Positions 11,381 through 24,899 of a stretch of DNA of 64,000 nucleotides are shown here, one piece after another (within the stretch, counting starts at the first letter, position 1; the number at the start of each line of letters is the position of its first letter). The stretch is from Seiridium cupressi (lineage: Eukaryota > Ascomycota > Sordariomycetes > Amphisphaeriales > Sporocadaceae), in NCBI GenBank assembly GCA_036674765.1, contig JARVKI010000075.1, positions 1-64,000 on the forward strand, in the 5' to 3' direction. A model generated the notes under the pieces. It saw only the letters and a program-made list of their open reading frames with translations. It did not search any database and was not told the DNA's origin. The position numbers and the translations under genes were made by a program.

Positions 11381-14300
11381 GATGGTAAGGTTCTGTTGTT
11401 ATGTGGAATTGAGTTCAGTGTCCTTCAAGAATGGCGGTTGGCTCTCTCAATCGACTCAAGTTTGTATCTCAACGACGAACCGGGATTATCGAGTGTATCC
11501 GTAACAATGTCGTCAGAGGTCGAGGGATTTTAGATGGGTATCGTAGTACTGCAGAATTGATGAACAAATTATGACGGTCAGCGGCACAACTACAAGTAGG
11601 GAACTGCGTTCGCCTTATATCAGATTGCGGCAATGGCGACGGTGTTTGCGCTGAGTGAGATTTGTGTTTGTGGCTACGATATTTTCTAGGAGCTTCAACG
11701 TGGTCCCCGAGAATTTACATGAGGTCATCAGCCGTTTATGGGCTGATATGCCTCGTACAATGTTGGTAGCCCTTTCAAATCCCGATTGCCCGAGTTACGC
11801 CCGCCGTTCCTGCCAGCTGTCTTGCTCAGCAACAACAGCTGGCGCCTGATGCCAGCCACTCGTTTTGATCCTACAGGAGCTACAAGCAAAAGATTAGATA
11901 CTATCACACATTAATTCGATCAAGATCTTGGTAACTCCTTATTGACATAATAAATAAATTAAAAATAGCGTAAAATTTCCAAGTTTTTAAAAATATTTAT
12001 TTCTATTTTGTTGTTGAGTTTATGAAACAGCGTTATTCGGTAGAAGTGTATGAATCTTTCTCTTGCGGCTCCGGTTGCCGGATGCTCTCAGGCCCGCTCA
12101 GGCAATTCGGCGTCTGCTCCAGTTGCGTACCTCGACTGCGAAAACAATCCAGTCCTTGGTGCTGCCGCCGCCGGATCCCGTAAAGCGATCCTTCATGCGT
12201 TCTCGTACCATACAGAGTCAAATGCGACGATATATACAACGCCTGCATGGGTACACCAAAGATGTGCGCAACCACGAGGGTCGTTATCACGGGAGTCTAT
12301 GTTTCAGGCACAGCAGCACTCAGCTTTGCTTGCCAACCACTGCGACCGTTGATTGTGGTTTACCTAGAATTGAACTCTCGGCTTTTGTGCCACATTCGGG
12401 TCACGTAGACCGGGCGCGTACCTCAATGTGTATTTACCTTAGACTTGTTTGAGTCTGTAATCCCATAAACATTAGGCCGTCGAGGAACGGAAGCGCGCTT
12501 CATAAAGAAGTACTTGGCCTACCTAGCCAGCAGAATAAGTACGTAGTGCCATCGTTCAGGCAGGGGCGAAACGGTGCATGTGGCGCTCGTTATACCTGGC
12601 AGGCTGGTAGGCCTCGACCCTGGAGGGGCTGAGGGATGCGCTCACCCGAATCCCGGGCTACCGAGTCCTGAGTTCCAATCGAACGGTTGCGAGATAAACG
12701 AGATCTCTGGCGGCGTTTGATCACAAGGCCTAGCAAGGCGCAAACTTGCTTGGAAGGGGCTTCTAGAATCATTCTAGTCCCTGCAGCTGCCTCACTGTCT
12801 CGGCAATTCGCTGCTTCGGCATGAAGGGTGAAGCGCCGCAGAAGGTCCGGAGCCCTCGCCGTCGTTTTGACCTGTCATTCGGGGCTTTGCCGGGCGCTTC
12901 AGGCGGGAGCTATTTTGGCTTTGTCATCGCTTCGAGCTATCGCCGGTGGCCACTGCTCGTTGTAGTCTAGTCAGGTCTCAAGGAGAGGACCGCCGAGTCA
13001 CTCTATTGCTAATGGCAACGCTGCATCGAAATTAGACGTCAATTGATCGTGACATCGCCCTCGAGTTCCTAAAGGGCTCGATTCCACGGTCCTTATTACA
13101 AAGTCCTTGCAGATGTGTTCGTCCCTGAACGTGAGATTCATCTCGTGTGTTCTGGACACACCCGACAACTCTCGCAAGGGTCACCATGGTTCGGAGATGA
13201 GTGCCGACAAGTGATGCACATAGCAGCTTGAGGATCTTAGTGGTGGCGATCGGGACACACTGTCGGCCTCGCGCGGCTTGCTATACAGCGCGGCGATACG
13301 TGTCCTACGAAGGCACATGACCAAGACAAAGACTATAATGGAGCTTACCCCATATGCCTCAGTATGGAGTCGCCGAGGCAGTGCGGTCAAGTGCCGAGAG
13401 TACCACCTTAGCGTCCTGACCTGGAGATTCCATATGGTGTTGCAGTGTCCAAGCGTCCGGAGGCTCGTTTTGCACAACAAAGAACTTTGACCTGGACCCT
13501 GAATTTCAGTAGACACACGACATGCGCCAAGCGCAAGGAATGACCCGGAAATTGGGATCATGAAGGAGCGCATGGCGAGCATGGATTATAGTAAGACCCC
13601 ACAGCGCTAGGATGGAGAACTGCCCGACGTGGCTTTCTTTTCAGGGTCCTTCGGGAGCTTCAAAGGTTTGCAGACCAGGGTACCCGGCTCCAGCAGCTTG
13701 TGGGAGATGGGATGCGTCACGAAAGCAGGCCGTTTTGCCGTTGAGCGCACCCGTGGACCGACCCATGGCGGTGAGGGAGGCTCTCGTTGCGACTGTTCGG
13801 GCATAAGAGCTGCGATGTGGTGCTGGGGGTTTTGGAAATTGGGATGCCGGGATACCTGGGCAAAATGATGTCAGACCATCGGTCTACCTATGCAGCAAAT
13901 GTGCAAGGCTTCGATGGTTGTTTCGGGCAAGATAGACGCCAGACGCTGGTTTATCAAACTGGCTATTTGAGGAAACGATGTAGCAACCGGGTAGTTTAGG
14001 AAAACATGGATATTATGGAGTAACCCATACTCTCTGTGCGGGAGATGGAAGAAGAATGCATCATTATTTGATGGTGGGACTCTGGAAGTGTGAATGTAGT
14101 GGATCTCGTCTTTTGCTTTAGAAGGTTTGTCCAAGCTGCCATGAACAGAAGAATAAAATAAAATAAAAACTATAGCAGGCGAAGATGGCTTATAACGAGA
14201 GATAGGTAGGGCTGGCACTTGCTCAAGTGTCCACATACATGCTCAGGAGTCCAGAGATCATGAATGCATGTCAGAAAAATCACTGAACTGGGACGACAGC

Positions 14301-17300
14301 CAATAAACTAGCGTCTGGGGACGGCTTCAACTTGCAATACTCGCTAGGTGATGAGGTTGACCTGTTGGACCTACAGTTGGAAGACTGTCTAGTGTCCTCG
14401 AGTAAGCTGCTCGGCGAATCATGCGTTGCATTGATGCATCAGCGGTGAATAGGAATATAGTCCACTCGTCCATGACCTCAATGTGCGGAAGCATCACGAT
14501 CCCCTCCATTCCTCCAGAGGAGCGGAGCGACAAGACGGAGACAATGGAGACTCGTCGAACTCGTGATGTAGAGGCTAGGTATGTGGATCGGAGGTGGGCG
14601 GATACACCCCGCCGTCGAACGTGACGCTCGATTCTTTGCAGAAGATCAACATAGCTGCATATTCGGCGATACGCGCCATCTGTGGGCTGGTATGGTATTA
14701 GACGTTGCACCCTGTACATGGATCATAGCAGAGATCAGATTGCCAGCGGCTGGCTTTGTTTGGCGCTGCTCAATACTCAGAGTTGAACCGTCAGCTCTAC
14801 CCAAAGCACTGAAAAGGCTGGCTTTCAAGTTTGACTGCCGCGGTTGGCTAGTGAGGTTTCAGCTGTTCAGCTCGAGCGCATCACTTGGTCAGCTCAAGAC
14901 GAGCTGCTTATCTCGCTAAAGTCATGTACTTTCCCAAAGGGGTATCTTAATTCTACTGACATCGTCGATTGCTTCATGGGCCCTAGCCTTCGCAGGCCGC
15001 CTTTTATTCGCCTTAGAGAAACGGCCGAATCTCGAGCCAATGGGATGTTGCCGACTATAGGCCGGGATTTTGGAAAGGCGCTGGGGCTCTAACTTCCCCG
15101 GCATATAATGCTAGGCTTACCCACCGTACAGCTCGTTGTGCTCGAGCCGCCCAATGGCGTCCTTCAAACCACTAGCAGCATGGACGCATGAGTCAAACTC
15201 CTACGAAGCGTGGCGATCGCGGAGCTGTTGACGCATCGCATGAGCTACTGTCAGCACAAGTCGTACAGGCGGTATATAGAGTAAGCATTACCAGACTCGG
15301 GTCTACAAAACAGCATGCCATTGGAGTACCGGCTATTGAACCAGAAATGCTCATGGTGCTCGGCGCGTTGAATAGAGCAAGGAGATGCGAAGTGGTGTGG
15401 CAACCGACATTGCATCAAGTCACAGTGTGGAATTCCGCTAATAACCTATACGCTTACTAGCCCGCTTCTACATACTTTACCCATTACCCTAAAACTAGGA
15501 CCGCCTTGTCCGGAGGCGTGCACCTTGCACGAGTCTTGCAGATGCGTCTAGTCATCGTACCGTCACCCGTACATATTGGAAATCCCATCCACCATTTGCA
15601 TCCTCGCCTGCGCAGATTCGACACCGCTTCTTATTAGTCCCGACGGCAGCATGCAACCATAGTCGAGCAGTCCCACGGCTTGCATGTAAGATAGATTTAC
15701 ATGGTCTGGCACTGCGCCAATTTTGTGTGTCTGTCGCGTGTGCCTCTTGTTTACGGCGTCCCATAGATCGTCGCAAAGACATCATCGTGGAGATCGGTAT
15801 GATGTCGCTTTCAGGCGTACATACCAGCCCGCCCGCCCGCCCGTCAGCCCGTGAATTCACAAGCAAGAAGAAGCGCCAAGTCGGCCAGGAGTAAGTAACT
15901 TGAGTAGTAGTGGTGCCCTGTCGAAGCGGAACCGTTTCCAGCGAATCCTAGAGCGTCGGCTTGCCTGAATCGGGTTGACTCGAAGCGAGCAGCCCTGTCG
16001 AGGTGCAACCTAAACCACGTGGATGTGATTCTGCACTCCATCCTCTATGATCGGGGAAGTTATGTACCTAGTTTCCCAGAGGCTTGCGGTCGTGATGAAT
16101 GAAAGTGACCCGGGGAGCTTGATCGTGCGGGAGGTCAGGCCGAAGCCTCCTGTAACTGCCCGACGAGGATCTGACAGAGTGACATGGCTATTGATCAGTC
16201 CGGGATGCGGTTGAGAAAAGGTTCGCGATGTTTGCTTTGTCCGGAAAAAGTACATCCAGGCCCCAAGATACTGGAGAGTTGCTTTTTGCTTTCCTTCTCT
16301 CCGGGGAGCGGCTCCAAGCAACGGATCGGTGTGGCCCCGTACGGTGGTAACTTAACTCTATCTGGTTCGCATATTGTAGCACCCTAGCTCTCGTCATATA
16401 AGCAACCTGGGAACCCAGACAAGGCGGCTGGGTCAGAAAGGGGACGCAATAAGAAGTGCATTTCCATGCCCACCCCTTACTTCATATTGCACAGGCGTTT
16501 ATATCTCGTCATCTGGTCCCGACGTTCCCATCTAGACTCTGCTGCAACGCGTGGCTTTCTCCACACAGCGCAGAGACAGCCGTTTGGACAACAGGTATAT
16601 GCTGCCCACACGGCTACTCGGGTGTTCCGCTACGCTGAGCGCCAGCACTATACCAAGATCCACGGGGGGCCCTGATTATGCGTTACGCCTTATCGACAAG
16701 AGACAGCCAAGGGATTCCACGTCTCTGAGAATAGGCACGCTCTGGCGACCGTCGTCACGATCAGCAGCTATTCCTGCGCCAACGTGCTCTTCGAGTCAGT
16801 CAACATCTGCGCCCATTAGAGTTCATGTCCCATGTGGCATCTGCAGCCACATAAGCGAGAGCCGCCAGCTTTAGTCTACAGAAAGCAAGTCGCGGGCCCG
16901 CATCAGCGAAACGCTTGCCTTGGGAATCCTAGGACAACCGCGCTTCGCACCGAGACGGCGGGAGGCCTATGATCTATCGAGTCAACATTGACTGTGGCCA
17001 AGTCTTCGGCAATCACAACTCGTGGAACCACGGGGCCGCTGACGCTCGAACTGGCGAGGCCCGTCACCCCTGGCCGCCTCGAGGACTACCTACATTAACG
17101 TAGTCGAGCCCCAGGCCGTGTCCCGTCACTGCCTGCTATTACGTCCTAGTACCCGGCCGTTCGCAAAGGCTAACTAATAAGCTACAAGTACGGAGCAACT
17201 TGCAAGCGGCAATATTCAACCAAGGCACCCCCTACAAGTCGCGGTTCATGCAATACGACGTCTTGGAATCTCATCCCGTCCCATTTCTATCCCCTCGGCC

Positions 17301-17559
17301 TCCCCCCAATTAACCCAAGGTTGGGTTTGAATGGAATCAGCGTTGCACATTACGCTCGCACGCACGCACGCTACAGCAGTTCGCATCTTGTAGTTTTTTA
17401 TTTCCATCCGACCTTGCCTGCAACTCACCTTCTGCATTCGATCTGAACTGCTAGGATTGTCCATCCCCCAGGGCAAACCTTCTGTAACAGTTGTTCCTTT
17501 TGGGCACCCTCTTCCGCCACTATTCCGCCCAATCCCCACAGGCTACCTTAGTAGTTGCC
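11381..17559. other. Gene-poor stretch between rcf2 and sfp1-like gene
   Basis: About 6.2 kb has no gene that I can support. Both strands carry only short frames of up to about 130 codons, mostly overlapping one another. A 100-base A/T-rich patch lies at about 11940-12010. A (CCCG)n tract lies at 15829-15843. A short ATG frame at 12821-12970 (49 residues) has protein-like composition but no recognisable motif. The final kilobase should contain the promoter and leader of the sfp1-like gene. Base composition is otherwise near that of the coding regions, so this is not a RIP block. Confidence 0.5.
15829..15843. repeat. (CCCG)n microsatellite
   Basis: The tetranucleotide CCCG (or CCGC) is repeated between three and four times without interruption, in a region without a supported gene. 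Confidence 0.8.
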
Positions 17560-19889
17560 ATGGACTGGCTGATTGGGAAGACAAGGTCTCCAACGACTAA
17601 TAATCCCGAGCGCCGCACAACCCAGGATACACTGTCACTCACCACTCAAGGCGACTCCGCGGTCGCTGCACATACACCTTCTTCCTCGCACTCCGTCGAC
17701 TCGCCTTCTCCCTCCCCCCAGCCCGCAACACCCGACGACTCGACTGTCTTGTCCGGTCGCAGCAATTATTTTGGCGACGGCGCACCTGCATCCTCCAAGC
17801 CCGTCAATATTACCGCACCCGCCATTCGGACCTCGGCCAGTGCATCACCAGTCACACGCTACCTGACATCTGACGGCAGGGTGAAGGAAGTCGAGGCCGC
17901 ACCCACCCAACCCGCCAACAACTCTTTCATCCTCGACCAGGACGTCGAGATGACGACCGGCCCCAGCCTTGAGCCGGCTTTTGGCCGCAGCCGACAGGAC
18001 TCGTTCGTCAGCGCTGGCCCCAAGCCCATATCGATGAATCCCAACCGAGACCAAGGTCGCGGCCGACGAGAGTCGCTTGCCGGCAGCCTCATGAACGGCA
18101 TGAGCTGGGGAGGCATCTCTGTTGGCAGCTATATTAGAGATGAGTGCGTTGCGCCCTTTCGTACTCTTCTGCATGCAACCCCAATCCTATAACAGTACTG
18201 CGACTCAACGTTTGAGACATTCCCGCAGCACAAGTGAACCCCGTCCTTGAACTTTTGCTAATATACTGGTTTCAGTCTTGCCATGGCGGGCACGTCGCCC
18301 TTTATCGGCGCGCAGTCGCCGCATTCTAACTCGTACGTTCCCAAGATGGAGGCGCAGTTTCTGAGCAATTTCTTTTGCTGCGACCAGAAACTCAAGGACA
18401 TGCATGATCTTTTGCGCCACTACGAGACTCAACACGCCGGCGCAGGGCCGAGGACCGGTGTTCCGACGGGCCATCGACTTTCGGTAAGTAGGCAATCGGT
18501 TTCGAATGGAAGTGGTCGACGGGATTCGCAAGGATTCCAATCCCAGGGCCAATTTGGCTTCGGCCAGCAAAATCGAGTCGGAAGTGGCAACAACAGCAAT
18601 GGTGGTGGCGGCGGCTTCGGATTCGGAGGCATGCAGATGGGCCGGCAACAATCTGGCATGGGTAACTCGGTACAGAAGTCATCTGGCTTGGTAGATATCA
18701 ACGATGAGATGGACGCTGTAGGCGACATGGAGATGGACGATGCTATCGGCCCTCTGGAACTCGATGATGCCAGTCAGGGAATCCAGCAGACCCGGCAAAT
18801 GTTTGGCCAGCAGCAACGGCCCCAACTGTCGCTGAACCTCAACGGTACTGGTATGGGGCAACAAGGCTTGCGCTCATCGCAACCGTCTACGCCAGGCACC
18901 AATGGCTTTGGGTTCCAGAATAACCCTACCGTCTCGTCGGTGAATACGCCGACATTGACTACGACGCAGACACAAAATGGTCAGCTCGCTGCAGATCTTA
19001 CTGGTCTTGATGATCTGTCAGGTCTGGGCAACAATCTTAACCTGGATTTCTCTGCGTTGGGCAACAACCTGACCAGTTTTATCGCCGATCCGGCGAAGAG
19101 CTTATACAGTCCCAACAATGCCGTGGCCCAGCAGCGACTACAACAACAAATGGCTCAATATGGGCTGGATCAGGCTCAGTTTGGTGATCAGTTTTCAGAC
19201 CCACAGCAAATAGCCATTCTGCAGCGTGCGCTGGCTGGAAACACGGGTAACCTGGTGATACCTCCCGAAGAAGACAAGCCGTTCAAGTGCCCTGTCATTG
19301 GATGCGAAAAGGCATACAAGAATCAAAACGGCCTTAAGTATGTAATCTTGTCTTTCAGTCTTCTTTTTCTCCTTTCACGCCAATACCTGACTTTCGAAAT
19401 CTCCTCGATTTGAAAGAAGATGAGAAAACAACAGAGAAAATCGTTCACAGGACTCCTTGCTAATTGATGATGTAGATATCACAAACAGCACGGCCATCAA
19501 ACCCAACAGTTGCACGAAAACGGGGACGGCACATTTTCCATAGTCAATCCCGAGACATCCCAACCATTCCCAGGAGAGATGGGAATGGAGAAGGAGAAAC
19601 CTCACAAGTGCGAGTACTGCAACAAGCGATACAAGAACCTGAATGGCCTTAAATATGTAAGTCTGACCTCACAGATGCCTCCAGATTGATAGTTAATGAT
19701 TCGTAGCACAAGCAACACTCACCCGCTTGCGAGGCCGCGGCCAATATTGCTGCAATGAGAGCGGGTTGGGCTGCGAACGCTGGTGGCCAGCCAAACATCA
19801 ACATGTCGAATTTGTCCAATATGTCTATGGGCACCCCATTGGGCATGTCGCATGGACTTCCCGGCATTGGAGAGGAAATGCAGATGTAA
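17560..19889 (+). CDS. sfp1: Sfp1-like C2H2 zinc-finger transcription factor
   Basis: Four exons (17560-18143, 18276-19337, 19476-19656, 19707-19889) give 669 residues. Sfp1 in yeasts controls ribosomal-protein and ribosome-biogenesis genes and cell size, downstream of TOR. The N-terminal region is Ser/Pro-rich. A first, degenerate finger lies around residues 215-245 (FFCCDQKLKDMHDLLRHYETQH). A long Gln/Asn/Gly-rich middle follows. Two classic fingers lie in the C-terminal part: FKCPVIGCEKAYKNQNGLKYHKQHGHQ-type and HKCEYCNKRYKNLNGLKYHKQH-type. The start MDWLIGK at 17560 is preferred over an upstream in-frame ATG at 17491 that looks like leader sequence. The first intron has a good branch site (GCTAAT, about 15 bases before its end). 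Both C-terminal fingers are interrupted by introns at nearly the same codon. Confidence 0.9.
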
Positions 19890-22570
19890 GAATCTGCGAC
19901 AAACTGCAGCTCCAGGGAACCACACGCTCTTGGATACACGGTCAATCCTTCTGATCTGGTCCTATTTCACGACTCGTTTTGAACATGGGGCTTTCGACCT
20001 CCAGATGGCCAGCATAGACACTTGCAACACTGCACATAGACTGGACCCTCCCCTGGCCGTTGTTACGACTGTACTGCGGTCATGAGATTTACATCACTCG
20101 GCTCGGAAAAGTTGTCATTTTCTGCATTGGCCGGCGTTTACTCGTTTTGGACAGGCTTGCGCCGCACATATACCCCGATAGACTTTCTACCGTATTCACA
20201 CTTCTGCATCTTAGTTCTCTACGCATCTTGGCGTCGAGAGAGAACAGTGGTCTCACATTGGAACACTCTAGGTTTAATTGCCCGCACGCCCACTGTGTGC
20301 ATGTCATGGGTACAATACGCTGAGAAGATGATGCTCAAGCTGCGGCCGTCATAGGGGTGCCACTAGAAGCTCGAGGCTTCCTTGGCAATCACATCATCTT
20401 CACTCGGCATTGTTGAGCTACTGCGCGTCTCAGGGGGGCTACATCTGTCTATAGATGCGGTAGGCACGATCGCTTTTGGTTTTTCGTCTTTACTACTTTC
20501 ATCTTTGCTTCTGCTCATGTTTTGTGTCGACTTGTTTTATTCAATATTATCTCCACTTCATCCCTTACGTCCACAACGTTTCACACGCCCGCGAGATACA
20601 AAATGCATTCAAATAGCTGGGGGAGGAGGTTCACCGCGAGGGAATGCCGGGGTAGTAGGGAGCGTGTATTTGATTTTATTTGATTTTACTTGATTTTATT
20701 ACGAAGGCGTCTAAGGAAAGGCATCCCAAAAGTTCCAAATCCGTTCAACATGCGATCTTTCATAGCGTAACGCAGTATCTAGACAAACCGCAGCACGCGA
20801 GAAGCAGTCATAAATTCAGAATCAATCGTCTTAATACGTGGACTTGATAATGGTGCGCCCCGTCTCACTGCGATCCAGAGCCAGCTGCGTTGATCACTCT
20901 TATCATCTCTCAATCAGCGACAGCCGTAGCCCGACCTCTGCGATGCCCGCAGTCTCCAGTGCCTAGGTGGTGACCTCACATCCTGTGATTTGGCAATGCT
21001 GAAATACATCATTCAGCCTTCAGACACCCATCATCGATCTAGTGAACAGATAACGATATGCACACTGACGTATACTGTAGCTTATCCCACGTGCTTGAGT
21101 CCTCCCAATATAGTGAACCACATCTGCCGCGGCCAATAGATCTGCTCTACCTCGCCCTCCCCCAAGTCCTGCAGGCGGCAAACTCTACCCAGCCTCGCCA
21201 AACCTAATCTCCTTGTCCCTCTCCCTCGGAAGACCTGGCCTCCCACCACTTACAGGGCACTACTGTATGCGCGCCGAATAGAGGCCTCAGCGCGTTGTGC
21301 AAGCGGCTCCGGGTCAGCCTGGCAGAATCCCGCCCACGTTCCGGGAGGCGCAAAACAACAAACTAAGTTCGCATTTCGTACTCGTTCAGCTGCTCGTCAG
21401 CAAACGGTCGGCACACCGGCGTGCCTTATCTGCCCCGGGGGGGCTTGGCGCTTCCAGGGAAGACGCGTCCAAGTCTCGTCTGTTCGCCCAAGAGCGCGAG
21501 CCCGCGCAAACTTTCCGCTCCTCCATCAAATGTCTCTGTTAGATAGCGCCAGCCGATCAAGCGCTGTCGCCCTTCGCTCCGATGCTCCCCACTCTTTGCC
21601 GGAACTCTAAATAACGGAGCGCCCTCGACGTAATGTACCCGTCCGATTCTTAGCTCGGCCGAGGTCTATTACGTCTGATTTATACTACGATCCCCGATCT
21701 CTGTCCCAGCCCACGGGTCTTCCGAAGACCAGGGTCAGAGTCTGCAGCGAGCATCCCCGGTCATGCCTGCGCATGCGCCAAGTATCACCGGCTGAGGATG
21801 TTTTCACATGTCATAGTATTGGTTGATGGACCAAGCCTGGGGACTTACCGGCGCCGGTCCGAGCGGCATTTCGAAAGCAATGGGGACCGTCACCGAGTGG
21901 TAGACGCCGCATCTAAAAGGTCTTACTGAGGAAGTCAACCGAATAAATAATATATATACAATCAAATCATAGAACATTATAAGATAACTTGGGAACAACG
22001 AGTGTATGTATTTACGCTTAGGTAAAAATGGAGCTTTTTTTTTTTTTATTACTCGTGGTGTTGCTACTTTGTGGAGTGAATGGTTCGGACCATCACTTCC
22101 AACTTTCCTGTGGCTCCTCTTCCATGCCTGACACCAAAGGCTCCATTATGTTAAACCTGGCCCTGAAGGGCAATCCAACCGTTTCTGTGGACTCACCGAT
22201 TAAACCCACATGCCATGCGTCGTGGTATCTAGCTATAATACAAGCGAACAGGCCAAAAGAAAAACATGCTTATAATGCGTCGTGGTAAACAAAATGTGGG
22301 CAAGTTTTGGCATCATCCGCGTTTTGCATACGCAAAGTGCAATAACTCGTCGCTATTTTGCCTCTATGCCAATGCCCTCAACTCCTCGCAGATAAGATCC
22401 TAAGCAAAGTAAAGCAAAACCAGTATCTTGCCCATGCCCAAGCCCATGCAAATGTCTTGTCATAGCTCATACGTGTCGTATATTGTCCAAACCAAAGAGG
22501 TTGTTCGTAGTCCACGACTTGAGTTCTCATCAAGGCGAGACGACTGAAGTTGTACGGCGTCCTGTTGCAC
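19890..22570. other. Intergenic region, sfp1-like / Ral2-like
   Basis: About 2.7 kb lies between the convergent ends of the sfp1-like and Ral2-like genes. No gene is supported. The sequence has a tandem decamer at 20671-20700, a CpG-rich stretch near 21200-21760, an A/T-rich patch near 21940-22030 and a poly-T tract near 22036. Confidence 0.5.
20671..20700. repeat. Tandem decamer TGATTTTATT x3
   Basis: Three adjacent copies of TGATTTTATT (the middle one ends in ACT) stand in the 3' region of the sfp1-like gene. Confidence 0.85.
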
Positions 22571-24899
22571 TCAGGCAAGGTCCATGCCCTCCGAGTCATC
22601 CACGTCGGACGGCAAAGCTTGCGTACGATCGCTGCTGACGCTATCCTTACGGGACAAGCAGTTATCATATCGTCCATGGACTCCATCGACGTATTCAAGT
22701 TCTTCACCACCAATGACACGGCCTTCTGTGTCAATTTCCTGAGAAAGCTCTACCAGTGCTGGTCGCGGTAGCTTGAGAAAGCCTGCAGTCCGGACTATTC
22801 GCCCCCAATTTGTTAGACAGAAGGCTGCGGCGCGTTTCCTGAGCCACTCTTCGTTGGCAAGACCAGCGCAATACCAGATGATGCATGCATGGACCACATC
22901 GAGTTCCTTGGAAAGCCTATTAACACAAAGCAGACGTAGGTGCGGGATGTTGTAGATGTTGGACATGACCAGCAGTCCGGCCACGTCTGACAGGTCCGTC
23001 ACTCCATCGTCGGCATGGATGCTGTCAGTATAGAGGTAGTAGAGGAAAGCCTTCACAACACTGTAGGGTTCGGGGATGTACATCTTCTTTGTGTGAAACT
23101 CGGCCATCTGAGCGTTGTAAAGCCTAGCAAAATGCGGCCATCGTGCCTGGAGGATCAGTTTGTGAACGTGAATAGGTGGAGATGTCGGCGCATCAGGGGC
23201 TAGCCAGTTTTGCTCGGATTCGCCTGTGCGGATATGACCAGAACTCATCATATCATCGTCCTCATATTCCCCAGCTAGAGCGGTAATCACGAAGTCTGTA
23301 CCACTGCCTGATTCAGGAGGTTGGTTGAACAGCTTGGCAAGGTCTTGCCCGAGGCCTTTGGAGGGCCGTTCGGGGACGCGGTGCGACAACGGTCTTGAGA
23401 GTTCTGGCCGAGGCTCCGAAGCGTTGTTTCCCAAGAATCCGTAGCGGCGCAGGTCAATTTCCATGATATCACTCAGATACTCCTCAAAGCCGGTCGAACC
23501 CATGTCGCCAGCCACCTCCTGAGGGCAGCCAAGCAGCCAAGCTTTCGTCCCGTCTTCGTTCATGGTGCAGTAGTGCCACCGATAGCCAGGCTTGAATATT
23601 TCGCGACCATCGGCAAGCTTCTGCCATCGCAGACTGCCCAGGTCCAGTGCAGACAAGGAGCAGTCCTTCGAGGATATCATTGCCGCTGGAGTGACAAAAT
23701 CGAGAAGTGTGCCGGATGAGTATAGATGATAGTGAACGCCGGATCCCTGAGACGGTACATTCTGGCCAGAGACAAACTTGAGGGCTGATATGGTGCCGGG
23801 TGCCATAGGAGCATACGTTTTTAACTGGAATGATGGAGTGCTGACTTGTGCAGTCCGCGAGTTGGCTGCGTAGCCTGAAGCGCCAATAACGCCCGTGCCA
23901 CTCATCAGGTATGGTGAGCGAGGGGAGTCGGTGACCCTGCTGGAGGCTGGGTTGCGGTCAGCCGTGCCGATTTGGGGAGGCGATTCGAACGCTGGGCTCC
24001 CCTTGAGGTCGAGCCACCAGAGATCACCGATCTTGTCCATGTCCTCGCTAAGGCCACCGAAGACCCATACTTTGTCGTTCCAAATGTGGGCGGAATGATC
24101 GAACCGCCCAACGAAGCGCCACGATTTGGACCACGTATAGGTCTTCAGATCAAGGTAGCAAATATCATCCAGGACGTAATTGTCGCGACCCGTTATGCCG
24201 CCGACAATGAAGAGCTTGTCCTCGTGTAGCACAGCAGCATGACGGGCTCGACCTTTAGGGACGGGGCCGGTCACTTGAGGCTGTGTCCAATGTGCCGTCT
24301 TAAGATCGAATATTATGAGATCGGAAAGATATGTGCGATGCTCGTTCTCCCCGCCGAATACCAGCAGCTTGTCACCTTGGTATAGGGTGGCAGTGTGTCC
24401 TAGATCTCCTAGTAAGCTCAAACCCTTGCATCATGACAACCCTACGCGGTGACATACCCATTCTGACGCCTGGGATGTCCCCATAATTGTCTACCAGGCT
24501 CCACTGGTGGCTTGCGAGATCCAACCTCAGGACATGATTGTAGACCTCGTCCGTATATTGATCAAAGCCTCCGAACGCATATATCGAGTTGTTGCTGCAG
24601 TAGGTCACGGAAGCATTTACCAAGCATGCTGGTCGTTGACCTAGCGTTCTCGTGACTTTCGGTCGATAGTTCCCATCCACCATGTGCCGGTTTTTCATGG
24701 GCGAGTTGGGCATGACGAAAGTGTTGTTGGACGAGGCGGCAGACAGCGGAGTTGTCGCATTGGAGCCCATGGGAGTGAACGAAACGGCCGGTGGTGGAGC
24801 AGGTACCTGAGGAAGGAATGTGATTGACGAAGAGGGACCCGACGGGCCGCCGAATAGCGACGGCAGGCCATTCGCGCCTGGAGTTGAAGGTTGGGCCAT
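22571..24899 (-). CDS. Ral2-like kelch-BTB protein (Ras pathway)
   Basis: Two exons, 24458-24899 and 22571-24399 (58-base intron), give 756 residues. After a Pro/Ser-rich N-terminus, kelch blades run from about residue 100 to 400 (YAFGGFD, LLVFGGENE, LFIVGGITG, VWVFGGLSE). A BTB/POZ-like domain with IHVHKLILQARWPHF and the AFLYYLYTD step follows at about residues 545-640, then a helical tail. This kelch-then-BTB order matches fission yeast Ral2, which is needed for Ras1 activation, and animal LZTR1, a Ras-degrading Cul3 adaptor. The splice restores the blade at G-V-R-M-G-H-T-A. Ras regulation is inferred by family. Its start lies 837 bases from that of cdc20 on the opposite strand, so the two may share a promoter. 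Confidence 0.82.

Noticed and set aside
12345..12415. tRNA-like sequence on the minus strand (ends GGTCTAC and GTAAACC pair with one mismatch; inner GTTCAATTC)
   Set aside because: The interval between the paired ends is only about 55 bases, the T-arm does not pair properly and no anticodon arm can be placed. Probably chance.
12063..12452. Plus-strand frame of 129 codons
   Set aside because: Arg-rich translation typical of noncoding GC-rich DNA, no motif, and a competing frame on the other strand.
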